Assembly: GCF_017114985.1 (NCBI RefSeq)
Contig: NZ_JABXKP010000074.1
Coordinates: 1 to 64,000, forward strand
Length of the DNA stretch: 64,000 bases
Direction of reading: 5' to 3'
Origin: Nostoc sp. JL33
GTDB lineage: Bacteria > Cyanobacteriota > Cyanobacteriia > Cyanobacteriales > Nostocaceae
Below are positions 36,099 to 44,425 of this stretch, piece after piece. Positions within the stretch are counted from its first letter, which is position 1. Every line of letters begins with the position of its first letter. A model generated the notes under the pieces. The model had not been told where the DNA came from and searched no databases. It saw nothing but the letters and a program-made list of their open reading frames with translations. A program made the position numbers and the translations under genes.

Positions 36099-36476
36099 TT
36101 GTCATTTGTCAGGAGTTAGGAATTATTATTCTCAAGAGTGCTAGTCTACATTGCCAGTACAACTGCTTGAGGCTTTGTCAGGTGCTTTATTTTTTCTCTG
36201 ACTTTTCAAGTCCAATCTCTTAATTCCTCAATTTTTCCTAGCTGCATTTAGCCTCCTGCACACCTGAATACTTAACAATATTTACCCTGGTATTTCTGCT
36301 TCCCCCCATGTCATAAGTATTTTACCCACTTATCCGCCCCTTTTTTTAATACCTACCCTTGAAAGAGGGGAGTAGGGGGAGAGAAGAAAGACAAGGGGAA
36401 CAAGGGAGACATTTTCCCTAGAATCACTCAGCTGACGTTAAAATGAGTCCTACAGTTAAAGAAAGATTATTGCTAA
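36099..36476. other. 378-bp intergenic region between ispF and a small gene
   Basis: No gene seen. It holds a G-rich stretch and two divergent promoter regions. I could not assign promoter boxes. Confidence 0.4.
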
Positions 36477-36749
36477 ATGTTTACCATCGACTTAAGCATC
36501 AAAAACACTGCTTTCCCGATCTCAGTACAACGTAAGTCAACAGAGGATGCTGAGGCTGTCTATCAGCTAATTTTGGCAGCAATGCGTTCAGGAAATCCTG
36601 ACATTGTGGAACTCAAGTGCGAGGGCAAGACAGAGAAGAAAATTGCTGTCCGCGCTAGTGAAATTTCTGGGGTGCAGATTGTTCAGAAAGATGGTACAAC
36701 CGCAGGTGGTGCCAGACCACCTGGCTTTTTCGCTGTAGCTGCTGAGTAA
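36477..36749 (+). CDS. conserved cyanobacterial hypothetical protein
   Basis: A 90-residue acidic protein: MFTIDLSIKNTAFPISVQRK, then EDAEAVYQLILAAMRSGNPD and KIAVRASEISGVQIVQKDG, with a flexible tail. It looks like a small alpha/beta domain; no function is known. It lies 13 bp upstream of the ABC ATPase gene, so the two are probably co-transcribed. Confidence 0.7.
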   Translation: MFTIDLSIKNTAFPISVQRKSTEDAEAVYQLILAAMRSGNPDIVELKCEGKTEKKIAVRASEISGVQIVQKDGTTAGGARPPGFFAVAAE

Positions 36750-36762
36750 CCAAGGTTGACAA

Positions 36763-37422
36763 ATGGCTCAAGTGGGCATTGAGGTCAAAGATCTAAATTT
36801 TAGCTGGCCTAATGGAGAGAAAGTTCTCAAATCTTGCTCTTTAGAAGTACCCAAGGGTGAATTTTGGATGCTCTTGGGTACAAACGGCAGTGGGAAATCA
36901 ACCTTACTTAGACTGTTAGCGGGACTATTAGCTCCTGAATCTGGCGCAATTCGGATTTTACGCCCCGTTGGCTTTGTCTTCCAAAATCCTGATCATCAAC
37001 TGGTAATGCCAACGGTTGGTGCTGATGTGGCTTTTGGATTAGTAGAAGAAAAGTTGCCACCTGCTGCCACCAGAGCAAGGGTTGAGGAGGCGCTAGGGGC
37101 GGTGAATTTGCTTACCTTCCAACGACGCCCTATCTATGCACTTTCTGGGGGACAGAAACAGCGAGTCGCGATCGCTGGTGCGATCGCCCGTCGCTGTGAA
37201 GTCTTATTATTAGATGAACCCACTGCCTTACTAGATCCAGATAGCCAGCTAGATTTAGTTGCTGGTGTCCGCCGCCTCGTCAAAAGCCGAGGTATTACAG
37301 CCCTGTGGGTGACACATCGATTAGACGAGTTAAATTACTGTGACGGCGCTTTCTTACTAGAAAAAGGTTCTCTTGTTGATCAGGGTGAAGCCCAGCGCCT
37401 TAAACAACGTCTGATGGAGTAG
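36763..37422 (+). CDS. ABC transporter ATP-binding protein (ECF/CbiO-like)
   Basis: A 219-residue ATPase: Walker A GTNGSGKST, Q-loop VFQNPDHQLVMPTVGADVAFGL, signature LSGGQKQRVAIAGA, Walker B VLLLDEP, switch THR. The ...QNPDHQLV...V..DVAFG pattern is typical of energy-coupling factor (EcfA/CbiO) ATPases for vitamins or metals. No T- or S-component gene is adjacent. Length is close to the shorter members. Confidence 0.87.
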   Translation: MAQVGIEVKDLNFSWPNGEKVLKSCSLEVPKGEFWMLLGTNGSGKSTLLRLLAGLLAPESGAIRILRPVGFVFQNPDHQLVMPTVGADVAFGLVEEKLPPAATRARVEEALGAVNLLTFQRRPIYALSGGQKQRVAIAGAIARRCEVLLLDEPTALLDPDSQLDLVAGVRRLVKSRGITALWVTHRLDELNYCDGAFLLEKGSLVDQGEAQRLKQRLME

Positions 37423-37497
37423 TACTAAATTGTTCAAAACTGAGTAAGAAGTAATACTTATGAATCTTTTGACTCAGCACTGACTACTCGAAACAGA

Positions 37498-37531
37498 TTT
37501 GTGTCGAGATTGCAAGCTATCTCGACACAAA
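37498..37531 (+). terminator. strong hairpin downstream of the ABC ATPase gene
   Basis: TTTGTGTCGAGAT pairs perfectly with ATCTCGACACAAA across an 8-base loop. It lies 75 bp past the stop at 37422 and is followed by an AT-rich run, not a clean T tract. A transcript stabiliser or terminator role is possible. Confidence 0.45.
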
Positions 37532-37690
37532 CCTTAATATTCTCCATACCTAAACGCCCCGAAGAAATCTAACAGCACTGTTTCGGTAAAAAGTACTCAG
37601 GACTTTCACACCCGGTACATGCTCCGCCCTTTATGGGTAGTCTTATTAACTCAGCACTCTTCATCCTCACTACTACTGAAAAAGAACTGC

Positions 37691-37717
37691 AATGCGCCTT
37701 GGTTTAAAAGGCGCATT
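37691..37717 (+). terminator. GC hairpin with short T run
   Basis: AATGCGCCTT pairs with AAGGCGCATT over a 7-base loop, followed by TTAGTT. It resembles a weak Rho-independent terminator and could be the end of a small transcript starting further upstream. Confidence 0.45.
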
Positions 37718-37863
37718 TTAGTTGGTACGTCTGTCTTAAGTTTGAGTTTTGTGAGGCTGCTGTATTTTTTGTTTTGTGTAGCATAGTGTTACACACAAAG
37801 CATCAATTATTATAAAACTTATGAATGAATTTTGTAAACTCTAGAAAATTGTGATTAAAAACC

Positions 37864-38415
37864 ATGTCTCGTTCTTTACTCCAAGCCGTTTTGTTGGTGG
37901 ACGGCTACAATATAATTGGCGCTTGGCCTTGCCTTAAAAAGACGCGTGATCGTGTTGGACTAGAGGCAGCACGGGGCGAACTTGTGGAAGCGATGACTGG
38001 TTATAGTGCGTTTCAAGGTTATACAACTCAAATAGTTTTTGATGCCCAATATCAGAACTGCTCTAGTAATAAAGAAATTATTACTGAGCTTTTATCAGTT
38101 TATTACACTGATTTTGGGCAGACAGCAGATACTTATATTGAAAAATCTTGTGCGTCTTTTCGCCACGAAATAGCCCAATCTTTGATTTCTCGTGTGATTG
38201 TTGCTACATCAGATCGGGCACAGCAGTTGATGATACAGGGGTATGGGGCTGAATGGTTGTCGGCACAACAACTCTGTGGGGAAGTGGAAGCTACCGTCTG
38301 CCGGATGCGACAGAAATATCATACGCGCAAACAATCTAAGAGTAGGTTTTTAGCTAATGCCATTGATGCGAAGGCGCGGCAGCGTCTGGTTGAATTACGA
38401 ATGGGATTACAGTAG
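37864..38415 (+). CDS. NYN domain protein (YacP-like)
   Basis: A 183-residue protein with NYN (PIN-like) nuclease pattern: LLVDGYNIIGAWP with the catalytic Asp, VVFDAQ-like IVFDAQYQ, YTDFGQTADTYIEK, and VIVATSDRAQQLMIQGYGAEWLSA. B. subtilis YacP/Rae1 is a ribosome-associated mRNA endonuclease of this family. The C-terminal 40 residues are basic. It is followed by tRNA-Asn 143 bp later. Confidence 0.87.
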   Translation: MSRSLLQAVLLVDGYNIIGAWPCLKKTRDRVGLEAARGELVEAMTGYSAFQGYTTQIVFDAQYQNCSSNKEIITELLSVYYTDFGQTADTYIEKSCASFRHEIAQSLISRVIVATSDRAQQLMIQGYGAEWLSAQQLCGEVEATVCRMRQKYHTRKQSKSRFLANAIDAKARQRLVELRMGLQ

Positions 38416-38558
38416 ATATTGGTATCCAGAAGTCTCTGCTTAAGTTCCTGAATGGATTTTGGCTGCAAAATTTCTATAATTAAGCATCTAAAAAAAAATA
38501 TTGGCGAAAGTACTTGCCAAATCTTATTTTTAGCCCTAAGATTATAAATCGTGAGTGA

Positions 38559-38630
<72 letters not shown>

Positions 38631-38663
38631 TTTAGCAAGTTTAAATTTTAGATTTTGGATTCT

Positions 38664-38955
38664 AGATTATCCGTTGATAATCTATGGTCGCTTGATCCAG
38701 ATGTGACGTTTCTGAATCATGGGTCTTTTGGTGCTTGTCCTAAACAAGTGCTGGAATTTCAACAAAGACTGCGTAGACGCATACTCCTAGGTCGAAGCAA
38801 GCTACGCAAAGCGTCTCGTAGAGAAGCGGCTTGTCGTTAGACATCGCAGTTGGAACAGGAACCCTTACGCTTTTTTGGTAGGGAGTGGGAACCCCTGCTA
38901 GACGATGCCAGAAGTAAACTGGTGGCGTTTGTGGGTGCTGATGTCCAGGATTACC
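38664..38955 (+). pseudogene. aminotransferase class V (isopenicillin-N epimerase-like) fragment
   Basis: The frame reads [20 protein letters not shown] then [12 protein letters not shown], is broken at about 38774-38846 by a CGTAGCGTCTCG-type repeat with stops, and resumes QLEQEPLRFFGREWEPLLDD then ARSKLVAFVGADVQDY. This is the N-terminus of class V aminotransferase / isopenicillin-N epimerase-like proteins. After residue about 80 it runs into another repeat (CTCACCCTCAATCCCTC). Nothing of the PLP-binding part remains. Confidence 0.8.
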
Positions 38956-39115
38956 TCACCCTCAATCCCTCTCCTTATAAAGGAGAGGGAAGCTAGATAC
39001 AGGATGAAGTTTTGCATTTTATTTAACGGGTCGCGGAAGTCCCAATCTTCTCTACGAGACGCTACGCGAACAAGGTATTCCTAAGATGGGGATTGTGAGC
39101 GGGTGATAAGGATTG
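38956..39115. repeat. repeat-rich decayed DNA
   Basis: Contains CTCACCC/GGAGAGG-type repeat and an inverted TCTACGAGACGCTACGCG repeat (about 39050). No gene is seen. Confidence 0.5.
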
Positions 39116-39160
39116 CATCTGGGATTGATTTTTTACTTTGTAAAAAATCAATCCCAGATG
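39116..39160. repeat. perfect 21-bp-arm palindrome
   Basis: Left arm (39116-39136) begins CATCTGGGATTGATTTT, right arm (39140-39160) is its exact complement, and the loop is TTT. The 45-bp structure can form a very stable hairpin or cruciform. It has no protein-coding context and is not followed by a clear terminator tract. Confidence 0.85.
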
Positions 39161-39224
39161 TATGACGAGTCACCAAAATTTTCTGGTAAGCTAAATAGTA
39201 TCTTGACCATCAATGCCATAAGCG

Positions 39225-39387
39225 AAAACCAAGCTAACAGGTATATGTTGCAAGAAGAACATTTGGGTCTTGGGAACCAGGACTTCTGCCCTTGGAGGGA
39301 ATGTTAGACTTTCTAGTACTACGGAGTTCTGGAGGCTATTCCCGATGAATTGGGAAGCTCCGTCCGTCTTACGGCGGAGTAGTTCAC
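39225..39387 (+). mobile_element. right-end remnant of a third IS200/IS605-type element
   Basis: The stretch ends GATGAATTGGGAAG, the hairpin CTCCGT...ACGGCGGAG, then TAGTTCAC (39387), matching the right-end structure of TnpB elements. Upstream, the frame EEHLGLGNQDFCPWREC resembles the variable tail of a cyanobacterial TnpB. The rest of tnpB and the left end are absent. Confidence 0.5.
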
Positions 39388-39558
39388 TTCACGTTCCTTA
39401 AGGGAAGTGGCGATCGCATTAACGGTCTGTTCTGCACTTGTAGCAGTGAACATTGGCCCATTTGCCAAATAAATATTTTTATCAGATATCAAGTTTAAGA
39501 CGATAAAGACATTAGCCAGTAGAGAACTTCTGCGATATCTATGAACCAATTGCTGTAG

Positions 39559-39729
39559 ATGAAATTATCCAACTTACTTCGACGTTTAATCCACGGGGAA
39601 ACTCCCACACAGCAAGACAAAGGCGTTGTCCGCAAACTAGCGCGAAAAGAGATTTTGACTCCAGAAGGCAATGCCTTTCAAGTGCCTTTGGTGCAAAAAT
39701 ATATAGAACAGTTGCTAGAAGAAGAATAA
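39559..39729 (+). pseudogene. C-terminal gene fragment (56 codons)
   Basis: The frame reads MKLSNLLRRLIHGETPTQQD, then KGVVRKLARKEILTPEGNAF and QVPLVQKYIEQLLEEE-stop. The winged-helix-like tail (V.RKL.R.EILT..GNAF.VPL...YI) resembles the C-terminus of AAA/STAND ATPases. A stop codon just before the ATG suggests that this is the end of a lost longer gene; a small intact gene cannot be excluded. Confidence 0.45.
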
Positions 39730-39797
39730 GCGATCGCTACACTAGTACAGCACGCCCGAAATCCAGCTACTATCTTAATTAACAAGGCTTGGGGCTT

Positions 39798-40017
39798 AGA
39801 GGATGTTTGAAAAGTATGGGGCGAATAGAATAGAGCCTCCGGCACGCTGACGCGTAGCTTGCTTCTCCGTAGGAGTACGCTACTACACAAACAAAGTCCA
39901 CCTCCGTGGACTAATACAAAATCAAGGGTTTTTAACCTGCGGAGGCAGGTTTTGTCTGTATAGCCGCGACTTCTAGTCGCCCGGTGAGTAATAAATTAGA
40001 CTTTTCAAACAACCTCT
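39798..40017. mobile_element. MITE with 18-bp inverted repeats (copy C)
   Basis: Left AGAGGATGTTTGAAAAGT and right-end complement AGAGGTTGTTTGAAAAGT match at 17 of 18. Counting from GAGG, both flanks are TTA, a 3-bp duplication. The 220-bp interior holds a CGCTGACGCGTAGCTTGC-type repeat and other palindromes, no gene. Confidence 0.75.
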
Positions 40018-40140
40018 TAAGCCTTTTGTTAATTTGTTCATAAGCTAATCGGCATTTAAGTTGCATGATCAGGGCGGGCGAGACGCCCACCCCACAAGAT
40101 ATTGAGAAAATTTTAATATGCTTTCTTAGATGTGTTTTAG

Positions 40141-40305
40141 CTTAACATCACGATGTTTGGGCTTAACATCACGATGTTTGGGCTTAACATCACGATGTTT
40201 GGACTTAAGATCATGATGTTTGGACTTAAGATCACGATGTTTGGACTTAAGATCACGATGTTTGGACTTAAGATCACGATGTTTGGGCTTAACATCACGA
40301 TGTTT
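40141..40305 (+). repeat. 21-bp tandem repeat array, eight units
   Basis: Units of CTTAA(C/G)ATCACGATGTTTGG(G/A) begin at 40141, 40162, 40183, 40204, 40225, 40246, 40267 and 40288. Variants differ at two or three fixed positions. Each unit contains AACATC-AC-GATGTT, a 14-bp palindrome. The period is a multiple of three, so the plus strand reads as repeated MFGLNIT/MFGLKIT; I see no sign that this is a real protein. It ends about 48 bp before the stop of the M56-type gene. Confidence 0.85.
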
Positions 40306-40352
40306 GTTACAAATCTCGTGACTTTGCGCTGTAGTAGCTTTCTAAATTGAAC

Positions 40353-41198
40353 TTAACTATGAAATATCACAGCCACTAGAGGCAATAACGCCAAAAGAAA
40401 ACCATGCCAGGACTGCAATTGAGGTTCTTGGGTTGCTTTTGGTGGCGCTAATAAAGCTTCTATTCTCTGTTCTAAGCGATCGCCTGCACCAGAGGAACCC
40501 AATGCAGCACAGCAAATTTCTGATAGTACTGGGCTGGTACTGACCACTAATAAAAGTGATTCCGCTAATACCAGAGGGTCTACCTGTAATGCTGCATAAC
40601 CGTCGGCACGCAGTTCGCGCAAAGATAACAGTTCTTCCCACAAAGGCTCTGTATTCGGCAACCATGCAGTACAGGAACGCACCCAACCCAGCCAAAAAAA
40701 CCAGAATGTATCCCTATAATATTGATGCCCTTGCTCATGCGCTAAGACGCTTTCTAAATGAGCGGGTGAGAGAGTTTGCAGTAATCCCTGACTAATCACT
40801 AATTCTGGTTGCCAAAAACCAATTTGACCCGCAAACAAAGCGCCCGTTTGCAGTAACCTGGCTCGTTTATCCCCCAAATTCACCAGAGGACAGTTACGGG
40901 CAGATTCCACAGACTGCCAACCCTGAAAGGCCAGTTTAATGCATGAAATGGCAAAAAATGCCATATAAATTAATGCCACTACATAGCTGACGGAGCCTGT
41001 GTACATCCCGCCCATTTGTCCTTGAGGCCCCATAAACAGCACAGCGATCGCAGTCATGAAAATTAGCAAGGGGGGGAAGAGGAACAAAAATAGCGATCGC
41101 CGCCACCGCAAACTCCAACTACCTTGGTGTTGATTCCAAGCGGATCTTAACCACCAGGCAACTGCCAAAGCATTCAAAATCATGATCAGATGCATCAT
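40353..41198 (-). CDS. M56/BlaR1-like membrane metalloprotease
   Basis: A 281-residue membrane protease. Two to three hydrophobic segments surround a zinc site ESVLAHEQGHQYYRDTFW (HExxH) with a likely third ligand in LRELRADGYAA. A further helix is at the C-terminus (GFLLALLPLVAVIF). It lacks the penicillin-binding sensor domain of BlaR1. It overlaps the upstream BlaI-type repressor gene by four bases, so it probably inactivates that repressor on a signal. No beta-lactamase gene is adjacent. Confidence 0.85.
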   Translation of the reverse strand: MMHLIMILNALAVAWWLRSAWNQHQGSWSLRWRRSLFLFLFPPLLIFMTAIAVLFMGPQGQMGGMYTGSVSYVVALIYMAFFAISCIKLAFQGWQSVESARNCPLVNLGDKRARLLQTGALFAGQIGFWQPELVISQGLLQTLSPAHLESVLAHEQGHQYYRDTFWFFWLGWVRSCTAWLPNTEPLWEELLSLRELRADGYAALQVDPLVLAESLLLVVSTSPVLSEICCAALGSSGAGDRLEQRIEALLAPPKATQEPQLQSWHGFLLALLPLVAVIFHS

Positions 41199-41614
41199 TG
41201 TTCCTCCCTGGCTTGGCGTGCAGATTGAATACGTTTGGCGATCGCTGCTATTTGCTCACTAGCTGCTTCATCTAGGCTATCGGCAAAGGCAGCAACAACA
41301 TCGGGATTCCCCACCGCTAGAAATCGCTGTAACTGCTCGTGAGCTTTGATCACATCTGATTGCTGCTTACTCAGCATTGGTCGCCAATAGAATGCTCGCT
41401 CTTTCTTATCGCAGGCCAGCCAACCTTTATCAGTGAGGCGACGTAAGACGGTGGTGACAGAAGTATACGCTAATTCGCGGTTGGGATCAGCGAGAATGCG
41501 ATCGTGTACATCCTTTACTGTGGCTGAACCAAGTTCCCAGATGATATTTAAAATTTCCGCTTCCAATGGCCCTAAAGATAGTTGTTTAGGGCGGTAATCG
41601 GGTAAAGGTGCCAT
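41195..41614 (-). CDS. BlaI/MecI/CopY family repressor
   Basis: A 139-residue winged-helix repressor: LGPLEAEILNIIWELGSATVKDVHDRIL...LAYTSVTTVLRRLTDKGWLACDKKERAFYWRPMLSK. The N-terminal wing-helix binds DNA and the helical tail dimerises. Its gene overlaps that of the M56 protease (ATGA), forming a classic repressor-protease pair. Target genes are unknown. Confidence 0.92.
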   Translation of the reverse strand: MAPLPDYRPKQLSLGPLEAEILNIIWELGSATVKDVHDRILADPNRELAYTSVTTVLRRLTDKGWLACDKKERAFYWRPMLSKQQSDVIKAHEQLQRFLAVGNPDVVAAFADSLDEAASEQIAAIAKRIQSARQAREEQ

Positions 41615-41994
41615 AGCGATTTCGATGGGGAGTCGAGAATGAGTGAATATCCGTCGGTTTGTGCTGTAATCTTGAAGCTGTAACTTTTCCCCTTTTGGAA
41701 TGTGGGTTCTTGTTTTAGATTACAAGATAGTGCTGCAAGTCTGAAAGCCTAAAATCATAAAAATGGGCTTTTTGAGTATTTATTAGGGATTAAGGACTCT
41801 TAAGATTTAGTTAAAATCCGTAGTAGGTTTCTTCCCCACTTGCTACTCCCCACTGCTATTTATGTATTGAATGACATACATCGTGCATTTTGATGGTAAA
41901 AAATGCTTTGGGAGTAATTGTGACTATAGTTAGTGACACCAAGTAGGTAGAATGTTATTTGCGGCAGTAGTATTAAAGCAGGTGTATCCAGCGC
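41615..41994. other. 380-bp divergent intergenic region
   Basis: Lies between the BlaI-type repressor gene and comB; must contain their promoters. I saw no clear TACA-n-TGTA-type operator. No gene is supported. Confidence 0.4.
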
Positions 41995-42735
41995 GTGAAG
42001 CTATTCGTATACCACACTCCTGAATTGACTCCAACGGATGAAGCGCCAGAATGTGCGATCGCAGTCGATGTCTTGCGAGCCACTAGCACAATTGCGACAG
42101 TTTTGGCAGCTGGAGGCGAAGCTGTACAAGTATTCAGCGATTTAGATCAGTTAATTGAAGTTAGCGAAAAATGGCCTGCTGAAAAACGTCTGCGGGCTGG
42201 AGAACGCGGCGGCGCGAAAGTAGCTGGCTTTGAGTTGGGTAACTCTCCCCTCGACTGCACACCTGAATTGGTGCAGGGGCGGCGCTTGTTTATCAGTACC
42301 ACAAATGGCACTCGTGCTTTACAACGGGTGCAAGACTCCCCAAATGTCTTAGCAGCAGCCTTGATTAACCGGGCGGCGGTGGTGCAATTTCTCCAAGAGT
42401 TGCAACCGAAGACAGTGTGGATTGTCGGTTCAGGTTGGGAAGGCAGTTTTTCCTTAGAGGATACAGTTTGTGCAGGTGCGATCGCTCATAGTCTTTTACA
42501 ACAAACCAAGTTGTCAGCAGAAGAACTAGCTGGTAACGATGAAGTAATTAGTGCGATCGCTCTTTACTCTCAATGGCAAAATAACTTATTGGGATTACTT
42601 CACCAAGCTAGTCACGGTCAACGATTGTTGCGTCTTGACTGTCAAGAAGATTTAAAATATTGTTCCCAAACTGATATTTTGGATGTCTTGCCCATACAAC
42701 ATGAAACGGGAGTTTTAAAAAGTCAAAGGAAATAG
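41995..42735 (+). CDS. comB: 2-phosphosulfolactate phosphatase
   Basis: A 246-residue ComB-family phosphatase. Characteristic parts: [50 protein letters not shown], and [13 protein letters not shown], then [25 protein letters not shown]. In archaea it dephosphorylates 2-phosphosulfolactate in coenzyme M synthesis; cyanobacterial members probably act on a related phosphate ester. The start is GTG with no clear ribosome site. Confidence 0.88.
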   Translation: MKLFVYHTPELTPTDEAPECAIAVDVLRATSTIATVLAAGGEAVQVFSDLDQLIEVSEKWPAEKRLRAGERGGAKVAGFELGNSPLDCTPELVQGRRLFISTTNGTRALQRVQDSPNVLAAALINRAAVVQFLQELQPKTVWIVGSGWEGSFSLEDTVCAGAIAHSLLQQTKLSAEELAGNDEVISAIALYSQWQNNLLGLLHQASHGQRLLRLDCQEDLKYCSQTDILDVLPIQHETGVLKSQRK

Positions 42736-42834
42736 AGAATGGGGATGAGGGAGATGAGGGAGATGAGGAGAAGAGTTTTTCCCTCAGCAAGAGCAGCACC
42801 CCGCCCCTGGAGCCTCTTTTCAATGTCCCATCCC

Positions 42835-43725
42835 CTATGCCCTATGCCCAATTTTCAAATCTGTGAGCATTTGTCGAAGTCTTTGTCGCCAATGAGGAGG
42901 ATAAGTCCCTAGAATTGCGGAAATTTTTCCACAACTAAGGACGGAATAGGGAGGGCGACGGGCTGGTGTAGGATATTTGGCAGTTGTAATCGGGACAATA
43001 CGTTCAACTTTCAAAGGGAAGCCTAGCTGTTGGGCTTCTTCAAAAATGGCAACGGCAAAATCATACCAGCTAGCAACGCCGCTATTAGTGTAGTGATAAG
43101 TGCCGCTAATTTCTGGGGTTAACTGGGGAATCATCTGGCCTATGACTGCGCCTATATCTTGCGCCCAAGTGGGGCTACCAATTTGATCGGCGACGACACG
43201 GATTTCTTGGCGTTCTGCACCTAGTCGCAGCATGGTTTTGACAAAGTTACTTTTGCCAAAGGTTCCATAAACCCAAGCAGTGCGGAGGATGAGGTGATGG
43301 GCGCAAGTTTCCCGAATAGCTTCTTCTCCAGCGAGTTTGGTTTTACCATAAACACTCAAGGGGTTAGTCGCATAGCTTTCCTGGTAAGGGCTACACCCAT
43401 TGCCATCAAAAACGTAATCCGTCGAAATATGAATTAGAAAAGCTCCTAATTTTTGGCTTTCTTCGGCAATAATTAGGGGTGCGATCGCATTAATAGCACT
43501 AGCAAGTTCGGGTTCGCTTTCTGCTTTGTCTACAGCTGTGTAAGCTGCGGCGTTAATGATGATTTGCGGCTGTTTTGATCTGATAACGTTGCGGAGGGTA
43601 TCAGGTTGAACAAGGTCTATTGTCGGGCGTGCTACTGAGATAATATCGCCATAGTCTGGGAGTATTTGTTGTAGTTCTTTACCCACTTGACCGTTGCTAC
43701 CAATCAGCAAAATTGATTGACTCAT
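42835..43725 (-). CDS. rfbD: dTDP-4-dehydrorhamnose reductase
   Basis: A 296-residue short-chain reductase: LLIGSNGQVGKELQQ (Rossmann loop), STDYVFDGNG and the catalytic YGKTKLAGEEA. It makes dTDP-L-rhamnose from the 4-keto sugar. It is the last gene of the polysaccharide block on this strand, 36 bp after rfbC. Confidence 0.94.
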   Translation of the reverse strand: MSQSILLIGSNGQVGKELQQILPDYGDIISVARPTIDLVQPDTLRNVIRSKQPQIIINAAAYTAVDKAESEPELASAINAIAPLIIAEESQKLGAFLIHISTDYVFDGNGCSPYQESYATNPLSVYGKTKLAGEEAIRETCAHHLILRTAWVYGTFGKSNFVKTMLRLGAERQEIRVVADQIGSPTWAQDIGAVIGQMIPQLTPEISGTYHYTNSGVASWYDFAVAIFEEAQQLGFPLKVERIVPITTAKYPTPARRPPYSVLSCGKISAILGTYPPHWRQRLRQMLTDLKIGHRA

Positions 43726-43761
43726 CCTAATTATTTCTTGAACCTAATGCAATCATCAAGC

Positions 43762-44307
43762 TTAATCAAATATTTCAGCAGTTCTCAAAGGTTTACCGGC
43801 TTGGTCTTTAGCTGATAATATCGGTGGCGCACTCAGAGGCCAATCTATAGCTAAATCTGGATCGTTCCATAAGATTGTGCGATCGCTTTGGGGTGCGTAG
43901 TAATCTGTAGTTTTGTAGAGAACTTCAGCTATTTCTGAAAGTACGAGAAAGCCGTGAGCAAAGCCTGGTGGTATCCACAGTAGGCGTTTGTTCTCAGCAC
44001 TGAGTTCAGAACCCACCCATTTTCCAAATGTAGGAGAGCTTTTTCTAATGTCTACGGCTACGTCAAAAATAGTACCGACAACAGCACGGATGAGTTTACC
44101 TTGGGGTTGTTGGATTTGGTAGTGCAATCCACGCAGGACGTTTTGTTTGGAATAAGAGTGGTTATCTTGGACAAAGTTCGTAACAATACCTGTATCTTGA
44201 GCAAATTTTTGGTGGTTATACCCTTCAAAAAAGAAACCGCGATCGTCTGCAAATACTTGAGGTTGAAGTTGTAGAACTTCGGCAATTTTGGTATGTACAA
44301 TGCTCAT
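43762..44307 (-). CDS. rfbC: dTDP-4-dehydrorhamnose 3,5-epimerase
   Basis: A 181-residue cupin: FFEGYNHQKFAQ, NHSYSKQNVLRGLHYQ (with catalytic His) and AVDIRKSSPTFGKWV, LLWIPPGFAHGFLVLSE. It interconverts the 3- and 5-positions of the dTDP-4-keto sugar before reduction by RfbD. It follows rfbA by 118 bp. Confidence 0.95.
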   Translation of the reverse strand: MSIVHTKIAEVLQLQPQVFADDRGFFFEGYNHQKFAQDTGIVTNFVQDNHSYSKQNVLRGLHYQIQQPQGKLIRAVVGTIFDVAVDIRKSSPTFGKWVGSELSAENKRLLWIPPGFAHGFLVLSEIAEVLYKTTDYYAPQSDRTILWNDPDLAIDWPLSAPPILSAKDQAGKPLRTAEIFD

Positions 44308-44425
44308 TAATATTATTTATAGGATCTGCCACGGTGTTCTGATTGTCACATGAATTTCGCATTTATATTTTACAGGCACTATACTCAACCTTTGACGATC
44401 GCTTGTCCTCTTTTTAATCAGTAAA

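Larger units (their letters stand above)
37423..37863. other. 441-bp structured intergenic region, possible ncRNA
   Basis: No protein gene. It contains a perfect 13-bp-arm hairpin at 37498-37531 and a 10-bp-arm hairpin at 37691-37717 with short T content after it. It may hold the 3' untranslated region and terminator of the ABC gene, a small RNA, and the promoter of the YacP-like gene. Confidence 0.4.

Noticed and set aside
38655-38840. Intact small gene
   Set aside because: It is the N-terminus of a class V aminotransferase broken by a repeat; homology continues after the stop.
39319-39549. Minus-strand reading frame of about 76 codons
   Set aside because: Runs antisense over the right end of the IS605-type remnant and unrelated decayed DNA.
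40141-40305. CRISPR array
   Set aside because: Units are contiguous 21-bp repeats with no spacers.
40153-40350. Heptapeptide-repeat protein (MFGLNIT)n
   Set aside because: It exists only because the DNA repeat period is a multiple of three; no ribosome site and no family.
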